DNA from: Pseudomonadota bacterium
Lineage (GTDB): Bacteria; Myxococcota_A; Polyangia; Haliangiales; Haliangiaceae
Reading direction: 5' to 3'
NCBI GenBank assembly: GCA_023430775.1
Contig: JAEYYY010000432.1
Location: 1-24,354, forward strand
DNA length: 24,354 nt
Shown here: one piece after another, positions 15,631-23,694 of the stretch
Position numbering within the stretch: the stretch's first letter is position 1
How the letters are laid out: each line of letters begins with the position of its first letter
Translations under genes and position numbers: made by a program
Notes under the pieces: generated by a model
Seen by the model: only the letters and a program-made list of their open reading frames with translations
What the model was told of the DNA's origin: nothing
Databases searched by the model: none

Positions 15631-17281
15631 CGTCGCTTGTTCGAGCGCGGCGTGCTCGGGCCATCCGTCTACACCCACCACCAGCTTCACCGGTTCACCC
15701 GATCTGATCCTCCATGGTGCGGACATCCACACCATGGATCCTGCGAGGCCCCGCGCGCAGGCCGTGGCGATCGCGGGTGGCAGGATCGTCGCCGTCGGTG
15801 ACGATGCCGAGATCCGCAAGCTGGCGAACGACTCCACGCGACTTCTCGATCTCGCCGGCAAGACGCTGACGCCCGGGCTGATCGACGCGCACTGCCATCT
15901 CTACGGACTCGGCGTCGACCTCGAGAACATCTCGGTGCGCAACCTCGACTCCGAGGACAAGGCGGTCGCCAAGCTCGCGACCACCACGAAGAGCAGCGGA
16001 GAGTGGGTGCTCGGCCGCGGCTGGGATCAGAACAAGTGGCCCGGGCAGCAGTTCCCGACGAAGCGATCGCTCGACGTCGCGTTCGGGACCACGCCGGTGC
16101 TGGTGCGCCGGATCGATGGTCACGCGAGCTGGGTCAACAGCGCGGCGCTCGCCGCGGCGAAGATCACCAGGGACACGCCCGATCCGCCCGGCGGCAAGAT
16201 CGTGCGCGATGCGGCGGGCGAGCCGACCGGCGTGTTGATCGATAACGCCGGTGACCTCGTCGACGCCGTCGTTCCGGTCGCCACCGCCGAGGTTCGCGAG
16301 CGCCGGATCCGCGCGGCGGCGAAGCTGGCGATCGAAGCCGGCATCACCGGTGTCCACGACATGGGGATCGAGGACGCGACCGCGGAGGTCTATCGCAAGC
16401 TCGCCACGAGCAACGAGCTCCCGCTGCGCGTCTACGCGTACCTCGCCGGCGATCCCACGAAGCTCGATCGCGTGCGCACCGCGCCGGCGCCGGCGACTGG
16501 CTTCTTTGCCATGCGCGGCGTCAAGTTCTTCGCCGATGGTGCGCTCGGTTCGCGCGGCGCTCGGCTCTACGCGCCGTACGACGACGAGCCGAAGAACAAG
16601 GGCCTGTGGGTCACCGAGCCGGAGCTGTTGAAGGTCGCCGTCGACGCCGCGGTGTCGGGTGGCTGGCAGGTCGCGATCCACGCGATCGGCGATGCCGGCA
16701 TCGGCAGCGTGCTCGACGCCTATCTCGCCGCGATCACCAAGCACGGTGGCGATCGCCGGTTGCGCGTCGAGCATCTCCAGGTGGTCGCGCCCGACGACTG
16801 GAAGCGGCTCGTCGAGAGCAAGGCGATCGCGTCGATGCAGCCGACGCACGCGACCTCCGACATGCCGTGGGCCGAGCAGCGCGTGGGCGCCGAGCGGATC
16901 AAGGGGGCGTACGCGTGGCGCACCGTGCTCGACAAGGGCGTGCCGCTCGCCGCCGGCTCGGACTTTCCCGTCGAGGAGGTTGCTCCACTGCTCGGCATCT
17001 ACGCCGCCGTCACCCGACAGGACGCCACCGGCAAGCCGCCCGGCGGCTGGTATCCGGATCAGAAGCTGACGCTCGACGAAGCGCTCGCGGCATTCACCAG
17101 CGGCGCCGCGTACGCCGAGTTCGCCGACGGCACGCGCGGCATGATCGCGGTCGGTCGCGACGCCGACATCACGGTGTTCGATCGCCCTCTCGCCGCGGAC
17201 AAGTCGTTGCTCGAGACCCGCATCCAGATGACGATGGTCGGTGGTCGCATCGTGTTCGAGCGTGGAGCTGCGCCGCCGTGA
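15590..17281 (+). CDS. Amidohydrolase family 3 (YtcJ-like) metal-dependent hydrolase, predicted lipoprotein
   Basis: 563 aa from the GTG at 15590, overlapping the Omp85 gene by 41 bp; ATGs at 15575 and 15566 are alternatives. The N-terminus reads as a lipoprotein signal (SRSALLISVACSSAAC, lipobox SAAC), implying an envelope location. The body is a typical YtcJ-like amidohydrolase: DLILHGADIHTMDPARP, AIAGGRIVAVGDDAEI, LTPGLIDAHCHLYGLG with the metal-binding HxH, GRGWDQNKWPGQQFP, KFFADGALGSRGARL, the histidine strand QVAIHAIGDAGI, RVEHLQ and LAAGSDFPVE with the catalytic Asp. It closes with LTLDEALAAFTSGAAY and the small beta domain. The family hydrolyses amide bonds of varied substrates; the substrate here is unknown. 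The stop overlaps the next start (GTGA). Confidence 0.93.
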   Translation: MTSRCISRSALLISVACSSAACSGHPSTPTTSFTGSPDLILHGADIHTMDPARPRAQAVAIAGGRIVAVGDDAEIRKLANDSTRLLDLAGKTLTPGLIDAHCHLYGLGVDLENISVRNLDSEDKAVAKLATTTKSSGEWVLGRGWDQNKWPGQQFPTKRSLDVAFGTTPVLVRRIDGHASWVNSAALAAAKITRDTPDPPGGKIVRDAAGEPTGVLIDNAGDLVDAVVPVATAEVRERRIRAAAKLAIEAGITGVHDMGIEDATAEVYRKLATSNELPLRVYAYLAGDPTKLDRVRTAPAPATGFFAMRGVKFFADGALGSRGARLYAPYDDEPKNKGLWVTEPELLKVAVDAAVSGGWQVAIHAIGDAGIGSVLDAYLAAITKHGGDRRLRVEHLQVVAPDDWKRLVESKAIASMQPTHATSDMPWAEQRVGAERIKGAYAWRTVLDKGVPLAAGSDFPVEEVAPLLGIYAAVTRQDATGKPPGGWYPDQKLTLDEALAAFTSGAAYAEFADGTRGMIAVGRDADITVFDRPLAADKSLLETRIQMTMVGGRIVFERGAAPP

Positions 17282-19227
17282 GGTTCTGCCCGTTCTGCAG
17301 CGTCGAGAACAACGACGACCAGGGCACCTGCGTGGCGTGTGGCCGCCGGATGCCGCCGCTGCCGCCGCGCCGCGCGCGCAATGCGCCGCCGACGGGCGTG
17401 CAGTTGCCGGCGCGCGTCCCCTCGATCCCGCCACGCAAGTCGGGCACCACGGTGCCGCCTCCGGTGCCGCCGAGCGTGCCGCCGCCGGGCGCCTTCCACG
17501 CCGACGACTTCAACACCATGCCGGCCGCGCCGGCGTTCACCGAAGGCCTCTCGCGCGGAGAGAGCGACCCGAAGGAGGCGGAGCGCCGCTCGTTGCTGTC
17601 GGCGATCTCGCCGGGCCCGGCAGCGCAGCGTCGCGAGGCACCGCCGCCCGAGCCGCGCGATGGCGAGCACGCGCGCCGCGCACGCGATGTTCGTCCATCG
17701 CAGCAGCCGCCCGCCGGCGTCACGCCCCGCCACGATCCGCAGACCGAAGTCGCGGTGCGCGCGAACGGGCCGCAACCCGCGAACAACATCCGGCGCGTGC
17801 CCACCCAGCCGCCGCCGTTGCCCGGCAGCGGGCCACACGTCGGCCCGCGCGTTCATCCACCATCGCAGCCACCACCCTCGGTGATCCCGCGCGCCACCGG
17901 ATCGCAACCGACCGAGCCCAACCGCGCGCCGTCGCCGTCACCGGTTCGCAAGCCGCCCACGCTCCCGCCGCCCGGACCGCACGCGCCGATGCGTCCGCTG
18001 ACGCCGCCGCCGGTCGGTGCCGACACGTCGTCGCCTCTCCACGCGCCGAGCCCGTACCCGACACTCCCTTCGACCCCGAGCGAGACGCCGGATCCCATCG
18101 AGATCGCGGCGCGCACGGTCCGCCACGGCACCGGCGCGACACCGCCGCCGACGAGGATCCAGCAGGGCACCACCGACCGGCCGTTCACGCCGCCGAAGGT
18201 GTTGCCGGTGCCCGAGATCCCCGAGCCCGGTCTGGTCAATGCCGCGAAGTACTCGGTGCGCTTCACGCGGGCGAGGTGGCAACGGCGCGGCGCGATCAAG
18301 ACGCTGGGCGCCGAGATCAAGCAGGACACCGAGGCGCTCGACCAGGTTCTCGGCGCGCTCGGCCGCGAGGCGCGCGTCGCGAAGGTCGAAGGCCGCGTGT
18401 TCTCCGCCGAGAACGCCGCGATCGATGCCGCCGAGGCGAGGATGGTCGCGCTCGGCAAGGAGCACGGCGACGTCGATGCGCGCAAGGCCGAGGAGAACAG
18501 CAAGTTCGTCGACGTCGAGACCGAGCGCAACACCAAGCTCGGCGAGGCGGAGAAGACGGCCGACGAAGCGCAGAAGGAGCTGCAGCAGCTCGAGGGTCAG
18601 CGCCGCGCCCTCCGCGACAAGCGCAAGGAGCTCGAGCGCCGGCAGAAGACGTACCTGAAGAATGCCGAGGACAACGATCGCCAGGCCGGCACGGCGACGA
18701 TCGGCGAGGTGCGCGCGGATCTGCGGCGCAGCGCCGAGGGTCATCGCAAGGAGGCCGCGGCACTCGAGCCCGAGAGACAGGATGTCGATCGCAAGCTCGC
18801 CGCGCTCGAGCGGCCGATCGGCGAGGCCGTGGCGCGACTCGACGCCGCACGCGCCGAGCTCGACGCGGCGAAGCGCAGCCTGACCGACGCGCGCGAAGGT
18901 CACAACCACCGGCTCGCCGAGCTCGATGCCGAGCAGAAGCGCAAGTCGCGCGAGATCGGGCTGGCCGAAGCCGAGGTGCAGCGCCGGCTCGTCACGCTCG
19001 GCACGCTCGTCAACCTCAACCGGATCGACAACGCGGCGTTCGCCGAGCTCTACGAGCGGATCGATCGGATCCGCGGCGCGATCACGGCGCGCACCACCGA
19101 GATCGAGAAGCTGACCGCCGAGCGCGAGGCCTACGACCGCGGCACGCTGGTGCGCGGGTTCTCGACGATCGGCGGCGCGATCGTGCTGTTCATCGCCTTC
19201 ATCGTGATCCTGCGCGCGATCCTGTGA
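17278..19227 (+). CDS. Zinc-ribbon, Pro-rich, coiled-coil protein with C-terminal membrane anchor
   Basis: 649 aa from the GTG at 17278, which overlaps the amidohydrolase stop by 4 bp; earlier in-frame starts from 16606 run through the amidohydrolase. The N-terminus is a zinc ribbon (RFCPFCS and GTCVACGRR: Cys4, 7, 18, 21). Residues about 25-315 are Pro/Arg/Ser-rich and probably disordered. Residues about 320-620 form a long, highly charged coiled coil (for example EKTADEAQKELQQLEG and KELERRQKTYLKNAEDND). A single hydrophobic helix, GAIVLFIAFIVILRAIL, ends the protein, so it looks tail-anchored with the ribbon and coiled coil in the cytoplasm. I do not recognise a named family; a scaffold or membrane-organising role is possible but unproven. 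It converges tightly on the peptide gene at 19228. Confidence 0.83.
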   Translation: MRFCPFCSVENNDDQGTCVACGRRMPPLPPRRARNAPPTGVQLPARVPSIPPRKSGTTVPPPVPPSVPPPGAFHADDFNTMPAAPAFTEGLSRGESDPKEAERRSLLSAISPGPAAQRREAPPPEPRDGEHARRARDVRPSQQPPAGVTPRHDPQTEVAVRANGPQPANNIRRVPTQPPPLPGSGPHVGPRVHPPSQPPPSVIPRATGSQPTEPNRAPSPSPVRKPPTLPPPGPHAPMRPLTPPPVGADTSSPLHAPSPYPTLPSTPSETPDPIEIAARTVRHGTGATPPPTRIQQGTTDRPFTPPKVLPVPEIPEPGLVNAAKYSVRFTRARWQRRGAIKTLGAEIKQDTEALDQVLGALGREARVAKVEGRVFSAENAAIDAAEARMVALGKEHGDVDARKAEENSKFVDVETERNTKLGEAEKTADEAQKELQQLEGQRRALRDKRKELERRQKTYLKNAEDNDRQAGTATIGEVRADLRRSAEGHRKEAAALEPERQDVDRKLAALERPIGEAVARLDAARAELDAAKRSLTDAREGHNHRLAELDAEQKRKSREIGLAEAEVQRRLVTLGTLVNLNRIDNAAFAELYERIDRIRGAITARTTEIEKLTAEREAYDRGTLVRGFSTIGGAIVLFIAFIVILRAIL

Positions 19228-19530
19228 TCAGCTGATCGAGACGTTCGTCGTGATCCTGGTCAGTCCGTCGGCGCTGACCGAGCCGGTCGAGCCACTCGGT
19301 GGCGGGCCGCCACCCGGGCTCGGTCCAGCCGCCGGAGCGCCACCGCCACCGCCGGCCGCGGCCTGGTTCTGCGCCATCAGCGCCTCGGCCTTCTTGGCCT
19401 TGGATTGACCGATCGCACCCGTGATCTGGCCGGCGAGCGAGGCGCCGGCACCGATCAGTCCGAGGAGCGGGAGGAACCCGCCGTTGACGCGGGAGAGATC
19501 GTCGAGAGAAATCGTCTTGAGGGGCTTCAT
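19228..19530 (-). CDS. Double-glycine-leader peptide precursor 3 (glycine-zipper type, TRIxTNVSIS tail)
   Basis: 100 aa from the ATG at 19530. The leader MKPLKTISLDDLSRVNGG is a textbook double-glycine leader (Gly17-Gly18), with the hydrophobic residues at the spacing C39 peptidases read. The core starts FLPLLGLIGAGASLAGQIT, a hydrophobic GxxxG-type helix, followed by a Lys/Ala stretch (SKAKKAEAL), a Gly/Pro/Ala linker and the tail TRITTNVSIS. It has no cysteines. This build resembles class II bacteriocins of the two-peptide kind, although the Gly/Pro linker and fixed tail are not usual for them. The partner gene lies 62 bp upstream on the same strand with the same architecture. The stop codon abuts that of the convergent coiled-coil gene. 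Confidence 0.87.
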   Translation of the reverse strand: MKPLKTISLDDLSRVNGGFLPLLGLIGAGASLAGQITGAIGQSKAKKAEALMAQNQAAAGGGGGAPAAGPSPGGGPPPSGSTGSVSADGLTRITTNVSIS

Positions 19531-19592
19531 GGTGGTGACCGCGAGATGAGTGAAAACGACCGCGTGCTCGCTGGGCGGCGAGCGTGCGGGAA

Positions 19593-19934
19593 CTACGAGA
19601 TCGAAACGTTGGTCAGGATCCGCGTCGACGGATCGCCACCACCGGACGCCGGCATGCCGGGAGCCGATGCCGCGGCCATCGCCGAGCCGGCCGCACCACC
19701 GGGCGCAGCGCCCGGATCGCCGCCGGCGGGAGCGCCACCACCCGCACCCGCGTTGATCGCGTTTGCCTGGGCCTTGGCCACCTTGAGCTGGCCGATGCCG
19801 CCGAGCAGACCGCCGATGCCTCCCATGAGGCCACCGACGCCGCTGGCCGCCTGGCCGATACCGCCGAGAATCGCGCCGCCGGCACCGCCGTGGACGCGAT
19901 CGAGGTCGTGGAGTGAAACTGTTTGGATGGGCAC
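19593..19934 (-). CDS. Double-glycine-leader peptide precursor 4 (glycine-zipper type, partner of precursor 3)
   Basis: 113 aa from a GTG at 19934; the longer reading to 20051 adds an Arg-rich, non-conserved stretch. The leader MPIQTVSLHDLDRVHGG ends at Gly16-Gly17. The core is strikingly glycine-patterned (AGGAILGGIGQAASGVGGLM, then GGIGGLLGGIGQL), a repeated GxxxG zipper able to pack or insert in membranes. A KVAKAQANAIN helix, a Gly/Ala/Pro linker and the tail TRILTNVSIS follow. The tail differs from that of precursor 3 by one residue, whereas the core bodies are not closely alike. First gene of a two-gene unit. A two-component pore-forming bacteriocin is the simplest analogy; a self-signalling or surface peptide is also possible. 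No dedicated immunity gene is obvious beside it. Confidence 0.85.
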   Translation of the reverse strand: MPIQTVSLHDLDRVHGGAGGAILGGIGQAASGVGGLMGGIGGLLGGIGQLKVAKAQANAINAGAGGGAPAGGDPGAAPGGAAGSAMAAASAPGMPASGGGDPSTRILTNVSIS

Positions 19935-20075
19935 GACAGGAGTCGCTATCAGGTTTCGTGCCGTCTCGATCCGCGCGAAACAGCGTCGCGAGCCACGCGC
20001 GCGCCGTCGCCTCGGATAGACAACCTGTACACCACCGCAACCACGAGACATCGCGTGGTGTTAGCTTGGATCCAG

Positions 20076-21164
20076 GTGGCGAAAGTACTCGTCTCGAACA
20101 ACGGGGAACTGCTGCGGCACTTCACCGCCGCCCCGTTCAAGCGACTCGGGCTGGAGCTCGTCGTCGCGCGTCAAGGCGACGATATTCGAGCCCTGTTCGA
20201 GCGCGAGGAGCCGGCGCTGGTCGTGCTCGATGTCGAGAGCTTCGAGGTCGCGAGAGCGATCAAGGGCAAAAGTCCGGCGACCCGCGTCATCCTGGTCGGC
20301 GGCAAGCTGCTGACGGGCGACCAGATGCGCGAGGTCGCCGCGTCGGGATGCGACGAGCTGCTGATCTCGCCGATGGCCTCCGACGAGCTGTACGACGTGG
20401 TCGCGATCCAGCTCGGCGAGCCGCGCCAGGGTGCCGAGGACTTCGCCGTCACCGTCGAGCTCGACGGCAGGAAGCTCGATGCCACGGTCTCGAACCTGTC
20501 TGTCGATGGCGTGCGGCTGATGCTGACGCAGCCGGTGAGCGAAGGAAAGCTGCTCGAGCTCTCGATCTCGCCCGCCGGCGACGCGCCGGTGACGATCAAG
20601 GGCACCGTGGTGTGGGCGCAGCCGCGCGAGGGCAAGACCGTCGCCGGCGTCGCGTTCGACAAGCTCCCCGACGAGGCCAAGCTGGTCCTCGCGAAGCTCA
20701 CGCAATGGCAGGTGGTCAAGGACGGCGAGCGCACGCGCGTCGTGCTGCGCGGTGACTTCACCGAGGCCACGCGGTTCGACGAGCTGCTTCCCGCGATGGT
20801 CGGCCGCGTCGTGTTCGACACCGCGCAGGTGACGTACATGAACTCGCTCGGCGTTCGCGCCTGGTGTGAATTTCTGCGGTCGGCGCGCATCCAGGGCTAC
20901 GAGTTCCACGCCTGCTCGGTGCCGTTCATCCTCCAGGCGTCGATGGTGCGCGATGTCATCGGGCGCGGCACCGTGACCTCGTTCTTCGCGCCGTTCCACT
21001 GCATCGGGTGCGATCACCAGGAGGAGCGGCTGCTGCAGTCGGCGGCGATCCTGGCGTCGAACCTCGAGCCGCCGGTGTTCAAGTGTCCGAGCTGCGGCGG
21101 CGCCCTCGAGTTCGACGATCTGCCCGAGCGCTACTTCGCCTTTCTCGAGGACGAGGCGGACTAG
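20076..21164 (+). CDS. Receiver-like / PilZ / STAS-like / zinc-ribbon regulatory protein
   Basis: 362 aa from the GTG at 20076 (MAKVLVSNNGELLRHF), chosen because it lies at the first strand of a receiver fold. Residues 3-110 look like a response-regulator receiver with Asp52 (ALVVLDVES), but the acidic pair after the first strand is missing, so phosphorylation is doubtful. Residues 121-200 fit a PilZ domain (NLSVDGVRL, 140-148, then GTVVWAQPREGKTVAGVAF); the N-terminal RxxxR used for cyclic-di-GMP binding is not seen. Residues 213-300 resemble a STAS domain (VVFDTAQVTYMNSLGVRAW). The C-terminus holds CxxC pairs at 289/292 and 317/320 (FHCIGCDH, FKCPSCGG), a probable zinc ribbon. Cytosolic regulator or adaptor of unknown target; it is 3 bp upstream of the next gene and divergent from the peptide pair. 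Confidence 0.78.
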   Translation: MAKVLVSNNGELLRHFTAAPFKRLGLELVVARQGDDIRALFEREEPALVVLDVESFEVARAIKGKSPATRVILVGGKLLTGDQMREVAASGCDELLISPMASDELYDVVAIQLGEPRQGAEDFAVTVELDGRKLDATVSNLSVDGVRLMLTQPVSEGKLLELSISPAGDAPVTIKGTVVWAQPREGKTVAGVAFDKLPDEAKLVLAKLTQWQVVKDGERTRVVLRGDFTEATRFDELLPAMVGRVVFDTAQVTYMNSLGVRAWCEFLRSARIQGYEFHACSVPFILQASMVRDVIGRGTVTSFFAPFHCIGCDHQEERLLQSAAILASNLEPPVFKCPSCGGALEFDDLPERYFAFLEDEAD

Positions 21165-21167
21165 GCG

Positions 21168-22670
21168 ATGCGTAGGCTGTTCGTCCGATCGTTCGCGATC
21201 GCGCTGACGTGCTTCACGGTGTTCTTCGGTCTCGAGTTCTTCCTCGAGTGGAGCCGCGCCGGTTATCCCGGCTGGGGCAGCCAGAGCTACGCCGGCCACC
21301 ACGACAACGCGAAGCTCGTCGACGTGCTGTCGCCGATGGCGCGCGCGTACAACAACATCCTCGCGATGCTGATCGGCATGATCGGTCTCGCGATCCCGCT
21401 GACGGCGAACATGCACACGCCGAAGCTGATCGAGATGTTCCTCTCCGATCGCATCAACCGGATCGTGCTGACGTTCATCACGGCCGGCGCGGCGCACGTG
21501 CTGTGGGTCGATTACATGATCGGCCCCGAGTTCGCGCCGACCTGGGCGATCGGGTTCGCGGTGATCTTCGCCCTCGTCGGCTGGGCGCTACTACTACCGT
21601 ACTTCTTCTACGTCATCCGGTTCATCGATCCGTCGCGCCTCGTGGTCCGGCTGCAGCTCGCCGCCAACGTGATCGTTCACCAGGTCGCCGAGCGCACGCG
21701 CGATGCGGCGAGTGCGCAGCAGGAGGCGCTGCGCCGCATCGGTCAGCTCGGCACCATCATCATCAAGTCGCTCGATCGCAGCGATCGCGATGTCGCCGCC
21801 GAGGGCGCGTGGGCGCTCAAGTGCATGCTCGACGACTACGAGAAGTTCAAGAAGCGGATGCCGAAGGAGTGGTTCATCGTCGACCGCGCGGACTTCGTCG
21901 GGCTCTCCGACGAGGCGCTCGAGATGATCTCCGAGGACAAGACCTGGTACGAGTTCAAGGCGCTGTTGCAGCTCGAGCTCGGCTTCATGCGCGCGCTGTC
22001 GTCGGCGCCCGACACGGTGTCGGTGTTCTCCGATGCGCTGCGCGTGATCGCGAGCCGCGCCCACGAGAACCACGACGAGGCCGCGCTTCGCCAGTGCATC
22101 CGGTTCTTCAACAACTTCCTGCGCGAGGCGATCAAGAAGGGCAACCTGCGCGCCGTCTACGACGTGTTCCACCAGTACCGCAAGCTGGCGCGCACGCTCG
22201 TCGATCGCCCCGAGGTGCTGCGCGAGATCGGCAACCACTTCGTCTACTACGCGGGCATGGCGCGGATGTCGAAGATGGTGTTCGCGCCGCACCTCGCGCT
22301 GTTCGACCTCGGCTTCATCGTCCGCCGCGCCTACGAGCGCGCTGCACCGTGCGCCGCCGAGCTCCTCGCACAGGCGCTGTCGCTACCGCATCGCACCAAC
22401 GAAGACGTCCACTCGATGGCGGTCAAGGCGAAGCTGATCCTCGGCGGGTTCTTCATCGAGAACAAGCTCGCCGCCGAGGCCGAGCTGGTGCGCAAGAACC
22501 TGGCCGACATCGAGAGCAACGAGATCGATCGCGCCGAGAAGGATCTGCTCAACGCCGATCGCTCGTTCTTCGAGGTCACCGATCGCCAGGTCAACCTCGA
22601 GTACGTGCCGCCCGAGCGCCGCGAGCCGCTGCGCGAGTTCTGCGTCTCGCTGCAACACCAGCGCGGTTAG
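21168..22670 (+). CDS. DUF2254-like multi-pass membrane protein
   Basis: 500 aa; the ATG is 3 bp after the previous stop, so the two form an operon. Four hydrophobic helices lie in the first 155 residues (about 7-26, 63-80, 98-115 and 126-150). The stretch from NNILAMLIGMIGLAIPLTA through HTPKLIEMFLSDRINRIVLT is built like the DUF2254 membrane core, where a similar sites-for-oligomer helix and an SPRLLRxFxxDR-type loop occur. The remaining 345 residues are soluble, mostly helical and charged, presumably cytoplasmic. The assignment rests on this remembered pattern and is moderate. Function of the family is not established. The last 4 bp overlap the convergent anti-sigma candidate. Confidence 0.6.
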   Translation: MRRLFVRSFAIALTCFTVFFGLEFFLEWSRAGYPGWGSQSYAGHHDNAKLVDVLSPMARAYNNILAMLIGMIGLAIPLTANMHTPKLIEMFLSDRINRIVLTFITAGAAHVLWVDYMIGPEFAPTWAIGFAVIFALVGWALLLPYFFYVIRFIDPSRLVVRLQLAANVIVHQVAERTRDAASAQQEALRRIGQLGTIIIKSLDRSDRDVAAEGAWALKCMLDDYEKFKKRMPKEWFIVDRADFVGLSDEALEMISEDKTWYEFKALLQLELGFMRALSSAPDTVSVFSDALRVIASRAHENHDEAALRQCIRFFNNFLREAIKKGNLRAVYDVFHQYRKLARTLVDRPEVLREIGNHFVYYAGMARMSKMVFAPHLALFDLGFIVRRAYERAAPCAAELLAQALSLPHRTNEDVHSMAVKAKLILGGFFIENKLAAEAELVRKNLADIESNEIDRAEKDLLNADRSFFEVTDRQVNLEYVPPERREPLREFCVSLQHQRG

Positions 22671-23116
22671 TGAGGCTTCGGCACCACGTTGAGATCGCTG
22701 TCGCGGCCTTGCGAGCCCGCTTCCTGGCCGCGCTTGTCGACCTTCAGCGACCCGGTCTGCGACGACCACAGCACGTACGCGATCACGACGAGCCCGATCA
22801 CCGCGACGACGAGGAGCGCCGAGAACGGCACGCGATCGCCGAACGTCTTGCGGCCGAAGAACCGCCCGGCCGAGCGCGCGTGGATGATCTTCTCGACGTT
22901 GTCGGTGAACTCCTCGGGCGCCGGCGCCTTGCGAGCCTTGAGCACCGCCGAGATCTCGTCGGGCTTCCGGGTCTCCTGGAGCTCGCCGAGGATCCGCTTG
23001 TAATCCTCGTCGGTCTCGAGCTTCGTCTCGACCTCGGTCTTCTTGGCCGCGGGGAGCGTGCCGTCGAGATAGTCCGAGAGCGTCGCGATGACCTGGTCTT
23101 CTTCGTCCGGCGTCAT
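22667..23116 (-). CDS. Putative membrane-anchored anti-sigma factor
   Basis: 149 aa. Its ATG overlaps the stop of the ECF sigma gene (ATGA), the usual sigma/anti-sigma arrangement. The N-terminus (IATLSDYLDGTLPAAKKTEV, then TDEDYKRILGELQETRK) follows the anti-sigma (zf-HC2-like) helical pattern around LSDYLDG but has no cysteine and so lacks the zinc-binding HxxxCxxC. A single transmembrane helix (VPFSALLVVAVIGLVVIAYV, about 97-117) separates it from a short polar tail of about 30 residues. It would hold the sigma factor at the inner membrane until a signal releases it. The assignment depends on context as much as on sequence. Confidence 0.75.
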   Translation of the reverse strand: MTPDEEDQVIATLSDYLDGTLPAAKKTEVETKLETDEDYKRILGELQETRKPDEISAVLKARKAPAPEEFTDNVEKIIHARSAGRFFGRKTFGDRVPFSALLVVAVIGLVVIAYVLWSSQTGSLKVDKRGQEAGSQGRDSDLNVVPKPH

Positions 23117-23694
23117 GTGGTCACGTGTTTCTGCAGCTTCTTGCGTAGCGCGAGCCGCGCGCGGTGGAGGCGAGATTTCACGGTGCCGTCGGGAAGGTCG
23201 GTGATCTCGCAGATCTCTTCGATCGACAGATCCTCGACATCGCGCAGCACGACGACGATCCGGTGCTCCTCGTCGAGGCTGTTGATCGCGTCGCGCAGCA
23301 CCTCTTCCATCTGGATGCCCTCGAGCGCGCGATCCGGTTGCGCTGCCCGCACCGGCGCATTCATGGTCGCGCCGTTGACGCCGGCCGCATTCTCGTCGAG
23401 CTCGTCGCGATTTCGATCGTGGCGCCGCGCGAGGTACTTGATCCGGTTCTTGCAGTGATTGACCGAGACCCGGTAGAGCCAGGTCGAGAACTTCGACTCC
23501 TCGCGGAACGAGTCGATCGTCTTGAACACCGCGATGAAGACTTCTTGTGCGACGTCTTCTGCTTCGTCGCGCCGCCCCATCATCCGGTAGCAAATGTTGT
23601 AGACGCGGTCGCGATGCTGCGCGACGAGCTCGCGGAACGCCCGCTCGTCGCGTTCGCGCAGTCGGCGAAGCAGCGCACGCTCGGGCTCAGTCAT
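23113..23694 (-). CDS. ECF (sigma-70 family, RpoE-like) RNA polymerase sigma factor
   Basis: 193 aa from the ATG at 23694. Region 2 covers about residues 20-90: FRELVAQHRDRVYNICYRMM, then EAEDVAQEVFIAVFKTIDSF, which contains the core-binding and -10 recognition helices, and FSTWLYRVSVNHCKNRIKYL. After a linker of about 35 residues, region 4 covers about 130-188 (LDEEHRIVVVLRDVEDLSIE, then ICEITDLPDGTVKSRLHRAR), the helix-turn-helix for the -35 element. It is full length for the class. The downstream gene, overlapping by 4 bp, is a likely membrane anti-sigma factor, so activity is probably controlled by release from the membrane. Nothing ties it directly to the peptide genes. Confidence 0.96.
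   Translation of the reverse strand: MTEPERALLRRLRERDERAFRELVAQHRDRVYNICYRMMGRRDEAEDVAQEVFIAVFKTIDSFREESKFSTWLYRVSVNHCKNRIKYLARRHDRNRDELDENAAGVNGATMNAPVRAAQPDRALEGIQMEEVLRDAINSLDEEHRIVVVLRDVEDLSIEEICEITDLPDGTVKSRLHRARLALRKKLQKHVTT

Noticed and set aside
16606..17277. Upstream extension of the zinc-ribbon coiled-coil gene
   Set aside because: It would lie inside the amidohydrolase in another frame. The GTG at 17278 with GTGA overlap and the immediate zinc ribbon is the natural start.
19226..19237. Palindrome GATCAGCTGATC at the convergent gene junction as a bidirectional terminator
   Set aside because: It has no loop and no T-run on either side, so it does not look like a working terminator.
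19405..20019. Plus-strand frame across the second peptide pair
   Set aside because: The minus strand gives two leaders ending GG and a shared C-terminus, which chance would not produce; the plus frame is low-complexity Ala/Pro/Arg.
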